Source: Prochlorococcus marinus str. SB (GTDB taxonomy: Bacteria; Cyanobacteriota; Cyanobacteriia; PCC-6307; Cyanobiaceae). Taken from it: a DNA stretch of 64,000 bases. The DNA lies in NCBI RefSeq assembly GCF_000760115.1, contig NZ_JNAS01000002.1, positions 930,001 through 994,000 of the forward strand, written 5' to 3'. The notes under the pieces were generated by a model, which worked only from the letters and a program-made list of their open reading frames with translations, had not been told where the DNA came from and did not search any database. Shown here piece after piece: positions 48,244 to 58,501 of the stretch; position 1 is the first letter of the stretch, and every line of letters begins with the position of its first letter. The translations under genes and the position numbers were made by a program.

Positions 48244-48684
48244 TTAATTTGTAGATTTTTCGGATTTTGGTTTAGTTTCCTTTTTGACAGTTTCCTTTTT
48301 AGAAGAAGACTTAGGAGCGCTTTTACCTATTGTAATAGATTTTACCATAACTCTTGTAAGTTCTTGTCTGTGTCCCATCTTCCTTCTTGTCTTTTTTTTC
48401 GGACGCATCTTGTAAACAAGAATCTTCTTATCTCTTTTATGAGAGACCACTTCTAATTCAATTTTGGCGTCTTTAACGTAAGGTTTACCAACACTTATTG
48501 AGTCTTTATCCTTCAAAAGTAAAACTTTTTCAAGTGTTATCTTGTCTTTCTCTTTTGCATTTAACCTGTCTATGTCATAGTATCTATCAACTTCGAACCA
48601 AAATTGTTGACCTGAAGTTTCTGCTATTGCATACAATTCATTATTCTCAGAAGAATTGTTTGAGGAGTTTTTAGAATTTGTCAT
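48244..48684 (-). CDS. rplU: 50S ribosomal protein L21, extended form
   Basis: 146 residues against about 103 for E. coli L21. The core lies at about 17-118: YAIAETSGQQFWFEVDRYYD, ILEKVLLLKDKDSISVGKP-like region and RPKKKTRRKMGHRQELTRVM. Both ends are longer: an Asn/Ser-rich head (MTNSKNSSNNSSENN) and a Lys/Ser/Thr tail. L21 binds 23S rRNA. Divergent from kaiB over a 143-base gap, in which no kaiA remnant can be seen. Confidence 0.95.
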   Translation of the reverse strand: MTNSKNSSNNSSENNELYAIAETSGQQFWFEVDRYYDIDRLNAKEKDKITLEKVLLLKDKDSISVGKPYVKDAKIELEVVSHKRDKKILVYKMRPKKKTRRKMGHRQELTRVMVKSITIGKSAPKSSSKKETVKKETKPKSEKSTN

Positions 48685-48827
48685 ATCTTAAAGACACTAC
48701 TAGGCTCAAATTAATAATTTGATTAAGCCCAATAAGCAATCATAATTATTTGTTTATTTTCTTATTTTGTAGTGTAATTAGTCAAGGGTTGTTTTAAATC
48801 CTTTATATCAATTCAGGAACTATAACG

Positions 48828-49145
48828 ATGGCAGCAAGGAAAACATATATTTTAAAACTGTATGTTGCTGGCAATACTCCTAATTCAATGAGAGCTTTAA
48901 ATACTTTAAGAGAAATTTTAGATAATGAATTCAAAGGAGTTTATGCTTTGAAGGTTATCGATGTACTTAAGCAACCACAACTTGCAGAAGAAGATAAAAT
49001 TTTAGCAACTCCAACTTTAGCTAAAATTTTACCGCCACCAGTTAGAAAAATAATAGGTGATCTTTCAGATAGAGAGAAAGTTTTAATTGGTTTAGATCTA
49101 CTTTTTGATGAATTAACTGAAACTGAATATAGTGGAGATAAATAA
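48828..49145 (+). CDS. kaiB: circadian clock protein KaiB
   Basis: 105 residues with a thioredoxin-like start: [20 protein letters not shown], then [20 protein letters not shown] and [20 protein letters not shown]. KaiB binds the KaiC CI ring when KaiC is phosphorylated and switches fold to do so. In most cyanobacteria kaiA precedes it; here rplU does. So only the KaiBC part of the clock remains, as known for Prochlorococcus, where it works as an hourglass that needs daily reset. kaiC follows after 71 bases. Confidence 0.97.
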   Translation: MAARKTYILKLYVAGNTPNSMRALNTLREILDNEFKGVYALKVIDVLKQPQLAEEDKILATPTLAKILPPPVRKIIGDLSDREKVLIGLDLLFDELTETEYSGDK

Positions 49146-49216
49146 TATATATAAAACTTTTAAAATTAAAAATAAATTCAAAATTTATTTTATTTTTGTT
49201 TAACTAGTACAAAACT

Positions 49217-50746
49217 ATGAATGATAAGAAAATTGGCAAATCAAATAAAATGCAAGTACAAAAATTACCAACTGGAATAGAGGGTTTTGATGATGTTTGT
49301 AGGGGTGGATTGCCTGTATCTCGAAGTACTCTCGTTAGTGGTACCTCAGGAACTGGTAAAACTGTTTTTTCTCTTCAATATTTACACCATGGAATTTGTA
49401 ATTTTGATGAGCCTGGAATCTTTGTAACATTTGAGGAATCACCCTTAGATATTATTAGAAATGCCGCAAGTTTTGGTTGGGATTTACAAGAATTAATTGA
49501 TCAAAATAAACTTTTTATTTTGGACGCATCTCCTGATCCTGATGGTCAAGATGTGGCTGGTAACTTTGACTTGTCTGGTCTTATTGAGAGAATTAGTTAT
49601 GCAATTAGAAAATATAAAGCTAAAAGAGTTGCAATAGATTCAATAACTGCTGTCTTTCAACAGTATGATGCTATTTACGTAGTTAGAAGGGAAATATTTA
49701 GATTGATAGCAAGATTAAAAGAAATAGGTGTGACAACAGTTATGACTACAGAAAGGGTTGATGATTACGGACCAATTGCTAGATATGGTGTAGAAGAATT
49801 TGTATCTGATAATGTTGTCTTATTAAGAAATGTTCTTGAGTCAGAGAAGAGAAGAAGAACTTTAGAAGTTCTGAAGTTAAGAGGTACTATACATATGAAA
49901 GGTGAATATCCATTCACTATGGGAATGGATGGAATAAGTGTGTTTGCCTTAGGAGCAATGAGATTAACTCAGCGATCTTCAAATATTAGGATTAGCTCTG
50001 GAGTTAAAGATCTTGATGATATGTGTGGTGGAGGATATTTTCAAGATTCCATTATTCTCGCCACTGGAGCAACTGGTACTGGTAAAACAATGCTTGTATC
50101 GAAATTTGTTGAGGATGCTTATAACAATAATGAAAGAGCAATACTTTTTGCATATGAAGAATCTAGGGCTCAATTGCTTAGAAATGCTACTAGCTGGGGT
50201 ATTGATTTTGAAAAAATGGAAAGTGATGGATTATTAAAAATTATTTGTGCATATCCTGAATCAACTGGTTTAGAGGATCACTTACAGATTATAAAAACGC
50301 AAATTAATCAATTTAAACCAAAAAGAATGGCAATTGATTCTCTCTCTGCACTAGCTAGAGGTGTAAGTTTGAATGCATTTAGACAGTTTGTAATTGCTGT
50401 TACCGGTTATACAAAACAAGAAGAAATAGCAGGCTTTTTTACTAATACTGCAGAGGAATTTATGGGAAGTCATTCAATAACTGATTCTCATATCTCAACA
50501 ATTACAGACACCATATTGTTGCTTCAATATGTAGAAATAAAAGGTGAGATGGCACGAGCTTTAAATGTTTTTAAAATGCGGGGATCATGGCATGATAAAC
50601 GAATAAGAGAATTTATCATTACAAATAGTGGTCCAGAAATAAGGGATTCTTTTTCTAATTTTGAACAAATATTTAGTGGTGCGCCTCACAGAGTTGTGCC
50701 TGATCAAAATGTTCAAAATGTTTTTAAAGGATTAGATAATAATTAG
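49217..50746 (+). CDS. kaiC: circadian clock ATPase/kinase KaiC
   Basis: 509 residues, two RecA-like halves. CI has Walker A GTSGTGKT (42-49) and catalytic EE (73-74, FEES). CII has GATGTGKT (284-291) and YEES (313-316). The phosphosites equal to S431/T432 of Synechococcus are Ser427 and Thr428 (HISTITDT). The C-terminal end, after GPEIRDSFSNFEQIFSGAPH, is short and diverged compared with the 519-residue relative; this is the KaiA-binding tail, so it fits the absence of kaiA. The stop overlaps the stop of nblS by four bases, tail to tail. Confidence 0.98.
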   Translation: MNDKKIGKSNKMQVQKLPTGIEGFDDVCRGGLPVSRSTLVSGTSGTGKTVFSLQYLHHGICNFDEPGIFVTFEESPLDIIRNAASFGWDLQELIDQNKLFILDASPDPDGQDVAGNFDLSGLIERISYAIRKYKAKRVAIDSITAVFQQYDAIYVVRREIFRLIARLKEIGVTTVMTTERVDDYGPIARYGVEEFVSDNVVLLRNVLESEKRRRTLEVLKLRGTIHMKGEYPFTMGMDGISVFALGAMRLTQRSSNIRISSGVKDLDDMCGGGYFQDSIILATGATGTGKTMLVSKFVEDAYNNNERAILFAYEESRAQLLRNATSWGIDFEKMESDGLLKIICAYPESTGLEDHLQIIKTQINQFKPKRMAIDSLSALARGVSLNAFRQFVIAVTGYTKQEEIAGFFTNTAEEFMGSHSITDSHISTITDTILLLQYVEIKGEMARALNVFKMRGSWHDKRIREFIITNSGPEIRDSFSNFEQIFSGAPHRVVPDQNVQNVFKGLDNN

Positions 50747-52809
50747 ATAATTTCTTTAATTTCAGAACCTGAAAAAGAATCGGAATTATTTATAGCTTTT
50801 GTCAGTAGTTCATCTTTATCAGATTGAGCTAAGGCTAAATCAAACCAGAAAGTTGTTCCTACTCCTAATTCACTAGCCATGCGAATTTCCCCACCGTGTT
50901 TTTCTATTATTCCCCGAACTATAGATAAACCTAAACCGGTACCTTGCTCAGTATGAACAGAATTTTCTACTCTATAAAAACGATCAAATATCTTTTCTTG
51001 ATCAGCCTGCGATATTCCTGAGCCAGTATCAGCAATCTCAATTCTTACTTTTGGAAGTGGCGAAACCAATTCACATTGAGGGGCTGCATCATTAGTAATA
51101 CTTGGGGGGAAAGCTGGACAGGAATCTGGCCAAGTATAAGCTCTTATAATAAGGGAGCTGTTTTTTGGACTAAATTTCAATCCATTACCCAGTAAATTAT
51201 CAAGAACCTGTAAAAGTAAATCAAAATTTCCAAGAATTGGAGGAATAGTCTCCTCTATATCATGAGCTAATGAAACATTTTTTTCTGTAGCATTAAGTCT
51301 ATAATTTCTAAGAGTTTGTTCTATTGCTGGTTTAATGTCCATTTGCTCCAGTTGAACAATTTTCCCAGACTCCAATCTTGATAAATCTAATACATCATTT
51401 ACAAGTCTTGTTAACCTATCAGTCTCTGAATTTGCAATACCTAAAAATTCTATTTGTTCTTCATCAGAAAGCTGATCTTTTAAATCGTGTAAGGTTTCTA
51501 CATAACTTTTGATATTAAAAAGTGGTGTCCTTAATTCGTGCGAAACATTACTAATAAATCTATTTTGTGCTGCGTTCAGTTCTACTTCTCTAGTTAAGTC
51601 TTGGATTGTTACAGCAATTCCTTTTAATTCAACTTTATTTGTATCTAAAACTGATTGCAAGACAATTCTTAAGGTTCTTGCTGGTTCTCCTAAACTAAAT
51701 CTTAAATCGTCCTTCTCCTTTTCTCTGTTTAAAATAGATTCTATATTCGTATGTAAGTCGTTAGATAAAATTTCTGGTATTTCATTTAAAAAATACTTAC
51801 CCTCTAAGAATCTTCCTTCCCAACGAAATAGTCTCTTAGCTGTTGGATTAGTTAGTACTATCTTGCCTTGTGAGTCCAATAATATAGCACCATCAGCCAT
51901 TGTAGCTATAAGGGATTGTTGTTTGATTTGTGCAGCTTTTAATTCTTCTATATTAGCCTCGTCATAATTTTCTAACTGAGTGGCCATTCGGTTAAATCCA
52001 TTTAAGAGCTCTCCTAGATCACCCGTCATAGGCAAAGAAATTCTCGATTTAAAATTTCCTTTTGAAATTTCTCTAACACCTCTTACTAATTCTCTGACAG
52101 GTCTTGTAATAGTTAGTGCATTAAATACTGCTCCAAGTATTACTAAAACCCAAATAGAGATAAAAACTGCAATGGTTACCTCTCTAGTTAAGGCAGCACT
52201 GGCTAGTGCTTTTTTATTGGGGGTGACTCCCAAAGCTAAAGTTCCAAGATATTTGCCTTTCCACAACATTGGGACAAAAACATCTGTTACTTGACCTTGA
52301 GGTGTCGCATGCTGCCTAACTAATGGGAATTGTGGTCTTTTTTTTAATTCTGAAGGTAGTTTTAGTCTTCGCGTGAGCTGAAACTGACTATCTGAGCTTG
52401 AAGGTGTCGCACTGATCGGTATCCCAAGTTGCACAACATCATCAGCATCAGTAAAGAATATATAACGGAGGTTTCGACTTGATCTCCAAAACTTTTCAGC
52501 GACATTTGAAATTTCTTTTTTCTGGTTATTAGCGACTAATTCTGTAACATTCCCAGATAACAATAAGCCAAGATCTCGAGCATATCTAGTATCATTCATT
52601 CCTGCATCTCTTTGGATACTATTTAATGCAAAAAAAGTTATTCCTGTCATTAGGAGGCTTACGACAAGAGTGGCTATAGCTAACAACTTTGTTCTTAAAC
52701 TGAATCCACCCCACCAAGCTATGAGTCCATTAATCCAATAGTTACTATTTATACCTTCGTTTTCAGTGATGTTATATTTTCTATTTTCTCGATTATTGCT
52801 ATCTAACAT
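50743..52809 (-). CDS. nblS: sensor histidine kinase NblS (Hik33/DspA type)
   Basis: 688 residues in the NblS layout: helix at about 41-62, a periplasmic region to about 208, second helix 210-232, HAMP 233-285, PAS around 295-405, HisKA with SNVSHELRTPLFNIK (His424), then HATPase with LLQVLDNLLGNGLKFSPKNS (N box), IADTGSGISQADQEKIFDRF and GTGLGLSIVRGII. NblS controls, through RpaB, the response to high light and nutrient stress, including hli genes, three of which are in this window. It ends four bases upstream of purD's start in the same direction. Confidence 0.94.
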   Translation of the reverse strand: MLDSNNRENRKYNITENEGINSNYWINGLIAWWGGFSLRTKLLAIATLVVSLLMTGITFFALNSIQRDAGMNDTRYARDLGLLLSGNVTELVANNQKKEISNVAEKFWRSSRNLRYIFFTDADDVVQLGIPISATPSSSDSQFQLTRRLKLPSELKKRPQFPLVRQHATPQGQVTDVFVPMLWKGKYLGTLALGVTPNKKALASAALTREVTIAVFISIWVLVILGAVFNALTITRPVRELVRGVREISKGNFKSRISLPMTGDLGELLNGFNRMATQLENYDEANIEELKAAQIKQQSLIATMADGAILLDSQGKIVLTNPTAKRLFRWEGRFLEGKYFLNEIPEILSNDLHTNIESILNREKEKDDLRFSLGEPARTLRIVLQSVLDTNKVELKGIAVTIQDLTREVELNAAQNRFISNVSHELRTPLFNIKSYVETLHDLKDQLSDEEQIEFLGIANSETDRLTRLVNDVLDLSRLESGKIVQLEQMDIKPAIEQTLRNYRLNATEKNVSLAHDIEETIPPILGNFDLLLQVLDNLLGNGLKFSPKNSSLIIRAYTWPDSCPAFPPSITNDAAPQCELVSPLPKVRIEIADTGSGISQADQEKIFDRFYRVENSVHTEQGTGLGLSIVRGIIEKHGGEIRMASELGVGTTFWFDLALAQSDKDELLTKAINNSDSFSGSEIKEII

Positions 52810-52813
52810 TAGC

Positions 52814-54145
52814 TTAATTCTCCTTAGAAAATTTTTTTCTGACTTGATAACCTATGTCATTTCTGAAGTAAATCCCTTCAAAATGAATTTTTTTTAAATT
52901 CTTATATGCTTTTTCAAAAACCATATCGAAATCATTATCTTGGCAGACAATGCTTAAGACTCTTCCTCCATTAGTTAATAATTTTCCATCTTCACTTAAA
53001 GAAGTACCTGAGTCAAAAATTTGGCAATCATTTGTGTCAATGTTATCTATATTTATTTGAAAGCCAGTTTTATATTCGTATGGGTAACCTTTAGAGGTAG
53101 CTATTACACAACCACTAACTTTATCAAAAGTATTAATTATTTCATCACCAGTTAAGTTTCCCATTGAGCATTTTTCTAAAAGAAATACAAAATTTTGATC
53201 CATCAAGGGCATTATTGTTTGGCATTCTGGATCACCAAATCTGCAATTATATTCTATAACTTTGGGCCCAGATTCTGTGATCATTAATCCAAAGTAAATT
53301 ACGCCTCTATAGTCAATATTTCTTCTATTTAGTTCATTTATTGTGGGTTCAATTATCTCTTTGATAATTCTATTAAGGTAATCTTCTGTTAATAATGGGG
53401 CAGGAGAATAAGCCCCCATACCTCCTGTATTCGGTCCTTTATCTTTCTCATTAAGTCGTTTGTGATCTTGGGCGGTGGGAAGTAATGTGTATCTCTTTCC
53501 ATCGCATAAAGCAAAAACTGAAACTTCTGGTCCTTGAATTCTTTCTTCTAGAACAACTACATTCCCAGAGTTTCCAAATCTACCATTAAAAATTGACTCT
53601 GCTGCTTTAAAGCATTCATCTTTTGAATTAGGAATAAAAACACCTTTACCTGAAGCTAGACCATCAGCTTTTACTACCAGTGGAATTGATGCTGAATTGA
53701 TGATTTTTTTTGCTTCTTCAACAGAATTGACTTTCCAAAAGTTTGCAGTTGGAATATTTGCGTCTTGCATAAATTCCTTTGCCCAAGATTTACTAAATTC
53801 TAATTTTGCTCCATCTTTATTAGGACCAAATACTTTAAAATCTTTTTGGCGAAGAAAATCAGCTAATCCATTTGCTAGAGGTATTTCTGGTCCAATTACA
53901 ACTAAATCTATCTTAAGATAATCAAGCTTTTCTAAAAGTTCATTTTTATTATTTACATCAATTTTTATTCTTTCACATTTATTTATTCTTTCTGAACCAG
54001 CGTTACCAGGTATTAAATAAACTTTTTTAACTAATTCATTTTTTTGAATAGCCCAGGCTAAAGAGTTTTCTCTTCCGCCATTTCCAATAATTAAGATATT
54101 TTCTAATCTAATTAAACTCCTAGAACTTGGTGAATGAATTCCCAT
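52814..54145 (-). CDS. purD: phosphoribosylamine-glycine ligase
   Basis: 443 residues. N-terminal ENILIIGNGGRENSLAWAIQ, then KVYLIPGNAGSERI, the ATP-grasp part with PLVVKADGLASGKGVFIPNS, EERIQGPEVSVFALCDGKRY, and GVIYFGLMITESGPKVIEYN-CRFGDPE, as expected. It makes GAR from PRA, glycine and ATP in purine synthesis. It could start a few codons later; the gene precedes nblS by four bases, and purC lies divergent 132 bases away, so purine genes are clustered here. Confidence 0.96.
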   Translation of the reverse strand: MGIHSPSSRSLIRLENILIIGNGGRENSLAWAIQKNELVKKVYLIPGNAGSERINKCERIKIDVNNKNELLEKLDYLKIDLVVIGPEIPLANGLADFLRQKDFKVFGPNKDGAKLEFSKSWAKEFMQDANIPTANFWKVNSVEEAKKIINSASIPLVVKADGLASGKGVFIPNSKDECFKAAESIFNGRFGNSGNVVVLEERIQGPEVSVFALCDGKRYTLLPTAQDHKRLNEKDKGPNTGGMGAYSPAPLLTEDYLNRIIKEIIEPTINELNRRNIDYRGVIYFGLMITESGPKVIEYNCRFGDPECQTIMPLMDQNFVFLLEKCSMGNLTGDEIINTFDKVSGCVIATSKGYPYEYKTGFQINIDNIDTNDCQIFDSGTSLSEDGKLLTNGGRVLSIVCQDNDFDMVFEKAYKNLKKIHFEGIYFRNDIGYQVRKKFSKEN

Positions 54146-54277
54146 ATATTTGTTTTAAAGGTTATGAGGTTTCGATGAATAATCAGTTAAAATGAAATAA
54201 AATCATTTGAAGTTGATCTCTAATAATTATGTTAATTACAAAAAGCACTTTAGTAATCATAATGAGGTTTTAAATTA

Positions 54278-55015
54278 ATGAATAATAAATATGAGTTGAT
54301 ATATGAAGGCAAAGCGAAAAAAGTATTTACTCATGATGATGCAAATAAAGTAAAAATTGAATTTAAAGATGATGCTACAGCGTTTAATGCGTTGAAAAAA
54401 GAAAAGTTTGAAGGTAAAGGCAAACTCAATTGCTTAATAAGTGCAAGAATTTTTGAGATTCTCATTAAGAAAAATATTCCAACTCACTTTATTGAGCTTG
54501 AAAATGAAAACACAATGATTGCAAAAAAAATGCAAGTAATCCCATTAGAAATTGTTCTAAGAAATACTGCTTATGGTTCTTTGTGCAAACAAACCACTAT
54601 TAAACCTAAAACTTTGTTACCAAAACCATTAATTGATATCTATCTAAAAAATGATGAACTTAATGATCCCCTTATTACAAAAGATAGAATTGAATTAATG
54701 AATATAATTAGCTCTCATGATTTAGAGTTAATAATAAATTTAACCCTAAAAATTAATGTTATCTTGAAAAGTTTTTTTGAAAATATTCAACTTCAACTCG
54801 TGGATTTTAAATTGGAATTTGGTTATGATTTTAGGAATAATATTATTCTTGGGGATGAAATAAGTCCTGATAATTGTAGATTGTGGGATCTAAATCAAAA
54901 AAATGATATAATCGTAAGTCTTGATAAGGATATATTTAGAAATGATTTAGGTGGTCTAATTGAAGCTTATAGTGAAATCCACCGAAGAATAAACGATTTT
55001 CTTAAACCTAATTGA
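54278..55015 (+). CDS. purC: SAICAR synthetase
   Basis: 245 residues. MNNKYELIYEGKAKKVFTHD, then KIEFKDDATAFNALKKEKFE with GKGKLN, FIELENENTMIAKKMQVIPL, VLRNTAYGSLCK, and ILGDEISPDNCRLWD, the family's signature order. It joins CAIR and aspartate with ATP. It is divergent from purD and 36 bases before bamA. Confidence 0.96.
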   Translation: MNNKYELIYEGKAKKVFTHDDANKVKIEFKDDATAFNALKKEKFEGKGKLNCLISARIFEILIKKNIPTHFIELENENTMIAKKMQVIPLEIVLRNTAYGSLCKQTTIKPKTLLPKPLIDIYLKNDELNDPLITKDRIELMNIISSHDLELIINLTLKINVILKSFFENIQLQLVDFKLEFGYDFRNNIILGDEISPDNCRLWDLNQKNDIIVSLDKDIFRNDLGGLIEAYSEIHRRINDFLKPN

Positions 55016-55051
55016 ACAAATAATGAATTATTTATCTTAATCACAAGTACT

Positions 55052-57184
55052 ATGCAAAAACATTTTTTAAAGTTTGGAAAGGTTTTCGTAAATGTTGCCT
55101 GTTCTCCCTTGATTTTGATATCAAATAATTCAGATCTGGCTGCTAAATATTTGCCAAATGACGTTGATCAATCCAAAAGAACCTTAGAAATACAAAATAC
55201 TAATAATTTTTTATTTCAAGGGATTGAAATTAAAAAGGAGAAAAAATTTCTTCTTGCAGAAAATAATAATGATATTAGTGAAGAAAGTGTTCTTATCTCA
55301 GAAATAATTATTGAAGGTTGGGAAAATCATCCTGAGGGTAGAAAACTTGAATTGGCTGCATATGATTCCATGAGCATAAAGCCTGGAAGTATTGTTGATA
55401 ATCGAATTTTAAATCAAGACCTTAATGCAATATATGCTAGTGGTTGGTTCTCAGGAGTTAAAATAAGCCCTCAAGATGGGCCACTAGGTGTGAGGCTAAT
55501 AGTAAAAGTAGTGCCTAATCCAATCTTGAAGAAAGTTGAACTTAAACCAAAAAACTCTTTTATTTCTAATGAAAACATAGATGATATTTTTAAAAATTAT
55601 TATGGGACAACTCTTAACCTAAAGGAATTTCAAAATAAGATAGAAATAATAAAAGATCGTTATAAAAAAGCCGGATATTCTCTAGCTAGAATTAGTCCCC
55701 CAGATAGAATCTCTGAGAACGGAGTAGTAAGATTAAAAGTTTCTGAGGGGATTATATCTGACGTAAAAATAAGATTCCCAAATTCTGATGGTGAATTTAT
55801 TATTGATGGAAAACCTAGAAAAGGGAAAACAAAAGACTGGGTTATAAAGAGAGAATTAAAAACACAACCTGGTACCATTTTTAATAGAAAAATTTTAGAA
55901 GCTGATATCGGTAGACTCTATGCCACCTCATTATTTGATGATGTAAAGGTTTCTCTTGGCCCGGATAATTTAAATCCTGGTCAAGTCATAATTTTTTTAG
56001 ACTTGAGTGAGCAAAGAACAGGATCGTTAACAGGTGGACTTGGTTATAGCAATGGTTCAGGGATCTTCGCATCAATTGGTTTGCAGGAAACAAATGCACT
56101 AGGAAGAGCATGGTCTACAAAATTAAATTTAAATTTCGGAGAATATTCAACTACTTATAATTTTTCTTTATCTGATCCATGGATTAAAGGAGATAATCAT
56201 AAAACATCTTTTAGAACAAATATTTTTTTAAGTAGAGACTATCCACAAGAATTTAAAAGCGAAAATAATGGGCGCATATATGCAGTAGATGATACTAGTA
56301 CTTCAACTTCTGATACTTTCTCATCAATAGTTTTAGAAAAAACAGGAGGTGGATTTTCCTTCTCAAGGCCATTAAATGGTGGAGATCCATTTAAGATCAG
56401 TAAATGGAGAGTTCTTGCAGGAATGAATTTTAAGAAAGTAAAGATGATTGATGGTGATGGAAACATAAAACCTTACGGTGATAAGACTCCAACAACTGGA
56501 AATATAAATGATATTATCTGTATTGGATTTACTCCAAATGATGGTTCATGCCCTGAAGAAAATACATTAGTGAGTATTATCGCGAGTACTTCTAGAAATA
56601 ATTTGAACAGTTCCATTAACCCAACTGCAGGAAATAAATTTACCTTTGGTACTGAACAGTTTTTTTCAATAGGAAAAAATTCTCCAACTTTTAATAGAAT
56701 GAGAGCATCATATTCTTATTTTATACCGACAAAACTGATCAATCTAACCAAAGCATGTAAATCTAGTAAAGCTACTAGTGAAGATTGTCCTCAAGCTATT
56801 GGTTTTCAATTTAAGGCTGGAACTATTCTTGGGGAACTGCCTCCTTATGAATCATTTTGTATGGGAGGAACATCCTCAGTGAGAGGGTGGGGATCTTGTG
56901 ATTTAGCTGTAAGTAAAAGTTTTGTTGAAGGTACTGCAGAATATAGATTCCCTGTTTGGAGAATGCTATCAGGAGCTTTATTCGTTGATGCTGGAAGTGA
57001 TTTAGGATCTCAAAATGATGTTCCAGGAAAACCAGGCAAATTATTACAGAAATCAGGTTCTGGTTTTTCGCTTGGAGGAGGGGTTGGAGTAAAAACGCCA
57101 ATTGGGCCATTAAGATTAGATATTGCTAGTAAGGACCTAAGTGGAGATTGGAGATATACCCTTGGAGTTGGATGGAAGTTTTAA
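55052..57184 (+). CDS. bamA: Omp85/BamA-type outer membrane assembly protein
   Basis: 710 residues. The N terminus is a signal region (about 1-30). Three POTRA-like repeats span about 85-160, 165-240 and 245-330 (ILNQDLNAIYASGWFSGVKI; FQNKIEIIKDRYKKAGYSLA; ILEADIGRLYATSLFDDVKV). The rest, from TGSLTGGLGYSNGSGIFASI, is a 16-strand barrel ending GDWRYTLGVGWKF with a terminal Phe, the standard outer-membrane signal. The VRGW motif (SSVRGWGSCD) marks the L6 loop. It inserts outer-membrane barrels. lpxC follows with no gap. Confidence 0.93.
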   Translation: MQKHFLKFGKVFVNVACSPLILISNNSDLAAKYLPNDVDQSKRTLEIQNTNNFLFQGIEIKKEKKFLLAENNNDISEESVLISEIIIEGWENHPEGRKLELAAYDSMSIKPGSIVDNRILNQDLNAIYASGWFSGVKISPQDGPLGVRLIVKVVPNPILKKVELKPKNSFISNENIDDIFKNYYGTTLNLKEFQNKIEIIKDRYKKAGYSLARISPPDRISENGVVRLKVSEGIISDVKIRFPNSDGEFIIDGKPRKGKTKDWVIKRELKTQPGTIFNRKILEADIGRLYATSLFDDVKVSLGPDNLNPGQVIIFLDLSEQRTGSLTGGLGYSNGSGIFASIGLQETNALGRAWSTKLNLNFGEYSTTYNFSLSDPWIKGDNHKTSFRTNIFLSRDYPQEFKSENNGRIYAVDDTSTSTSDTFSSIVLEKTGGGFSFSRPLNGGDPFKISKWRVLAGMNFKKVKMIDGDGNIKPYGDKTPTTGNINDIICIGFTPNDGSCPEENTLVSIIASTSRNNLNSSINPTAGNKFTFGTEQFFSIGKNSPTFNRMRASYSYFIPTKLINLTKACKSSKATSEDCPQAIGFQFKAGTILGELPPYESFCMGGTSSVRGWGSCDLAVSKSFVEGTAEYRFPVWRMLSGALFVDAGSDLGSQNDVPGKPGKLLQKSGSGFSLGGGVGVKTPIGPLRLDIASKDLSGDWRYTLGVGWKF

Positions 57185-58021
57185 GTGTTTTCTTGGCCTG
57201 CTAATTATGATTTCTGCTTTACCTTGGCTGGTGTTATCTCCAGAGAAGGTATAGGCCTTCATAGTGGAGAAAAAACAAGAGTTAGAATTTCTCCGTATGA
57301 AAAAGAAGGATATTATGTCTCTTTCAGGGATAAACCTGGCCAGATTTTTAAGTTAACTCAGGATTTAATTGGTAGTACCATGCTCTGTACGGCAGTTAAA
57401 TTGGGAGGGCGAAATTTATATACTATTGAGCATCTACTATCATCAATGGCAGGGTGTGGGTTAAGTTATATTCATATTGAGGTTGATGGGAAAGAGATCC
57501 CTCTTTTAGATGGATCAGCAATCCAGTGGGTTAAAGATTTTGAAAAAGTAGGGATAAAAAAGGCACCTAGACCAGATAATTTCTTTCAAGAGATTAATAA
57601 ATCAATAATTCTTAATAAAGAAGACTCAGTAATAGCAGCTATCCCTTCTGAAAAAACTACAATTATATCTACAATAAATTTTGCTTATAAAGCAATTGGA
57701 AATCAAACTTTTGTGATTGACTTAAATCCAAAAAGTTTTGTTGAAATGATTGCTCCTGCTAGAACATTTGGTTTTAAAGATCAATTTCAAGAGTTAAGTG
57801 AACTTGGATTAATAAAAGGCGGAAGTTTGGAAAATGCCTTAGTTTGTGATGGTGATAAATGGGTTAATCCACCATTAAGATTTGATAATGAACCAATAAG
57901 ACATAAAATTTTAGACTTAATTGGGGACTTGGCTTTGGTAGGGTTACCTAAGGCACAAATTTTAGTTTATAAAGGATCACATTCTTTAAATGCTTTGTTG
58001 GCCTCATCGCTAAAAAATTAA
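57185..58021 (+). CDS. lpxC: UDP-3-O-acyl-N-acetylglucosamine deacetylase
   Basis: 278 residues from GTG, starting at the base after the bamA stop. Motifs: [16 protein letters not shown] at about 22-37, the zinc ligand His83 in [33 protein letters not shown], and [20 protein letters not shown] with the second and third zinc ligands (His and Asp). It commits UDP-GlcNAc to lipid A synthesis. Second gene of the envelope operon. Confidence 0.96.
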   Translation: MFSWPANYDFCFTLAGVISREGIGLHSGEKTRVRISPYEKEGYYVSFRDKPGQIFKLTQDLIGSTMLCTAVKLGGRNLYTIEHLLSSMAGCGLSYIHIEVDGKEIPLLDGSAIQWVKDFEKVGIKKAPRPDNFFQEINKSIILNKEDSVIAAIPSEKTTIISTINFAYKAIGNQTFVIDLNPKSFVEMIAPARTFGFKDQFQELSELGLIKGGSLENALVCDGDKWVNPPLRFDNEPIRHKILDLIGDLALVGLPKAQILVYKGSHSLNALLASSLKN

Positions 58022-58038
58022 CCTTATCTTTAATTGTT

Positions 58039-58497
58039 TTGGAAAATAAATTATCCAGTGAAAATAATCAACTTTCCTCTGAGCAAATACTAGGTTTGTT
58101 ACCTCATAGATATCCTTTCGCTCTTGTGGACAAAGTCATAGAGCATATTCCTGGGGAGAAAGCGGTTGCAATAAAAAATGTAACTATAAATGAGCCGCAA
58201 TTTCAGGGACATTTTCCTGAGAGACCCTTGATGCCTGGGGTTCTTATTGTTGAATCAATGGCTCAAGTTGGTGGAATAATAGTAACGCAAATGCCTGATC
58301 TCCCTAAAGGACTTTTCGTCTTTGCTGGAATCAATAATGTTAAATTCAGAAAACCTGTTGTACCAGGAGATCAATTGATAATTTCTTGTGAGTTATTGTC
58401 TATTAAAAGACAAAGATTTGGAAAGGTTAAAGGTGAGGCGCATGTTGATGGAAAGTTGGTTTGTGCAGGAGAATTAATGTTTTCATTAGTTGATTAG
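58039..58497 (+). CDS. fabZ: 3-hydroxyacyl-ACP dehydratase
   Basis: 152 residues from a TTG start. Hotdog fold: [20 protein letters not shown] near 25-44, then [20 protein letters not shown] with the catalytic His in GHFPERP and the Glu in VESMAQ. It dehydrates 3-hydroxyacyl-ACP in fatty acid synthesis, and also keeps the supply of 3-hydroxyacyl chains for LpxA in balance. It lies between lpxC and lpxA, as in other Gram-negatives. It overlaps the lpxA frame's longer start. Confidence 0.96.
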   Translation: MENKLSSENNQLSSEQILGLLPHRYPFALVDKVIEHIPGEKAVAIKNVTINEPQFQGHFPERPLMPGVLIVESMAQVGGIIVTQMPDLPKGLFVFAGINNVKFRKPVVPGDQLIISCELLSIKRQRFGKVKGEAHVDGKLVCAGELMFSLVD

Positions 58498-58501
58498 GGA
58501 T

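Noticed and set aside
49979..50237. Frames inside kaiC on both strands
   Set aside because: Shadows of kaiC.
51509..52294. Plus-strand frames of 152 and 104 codons inside nblS
   Set aside because: Antisense shadows of the conserved kinase gene.
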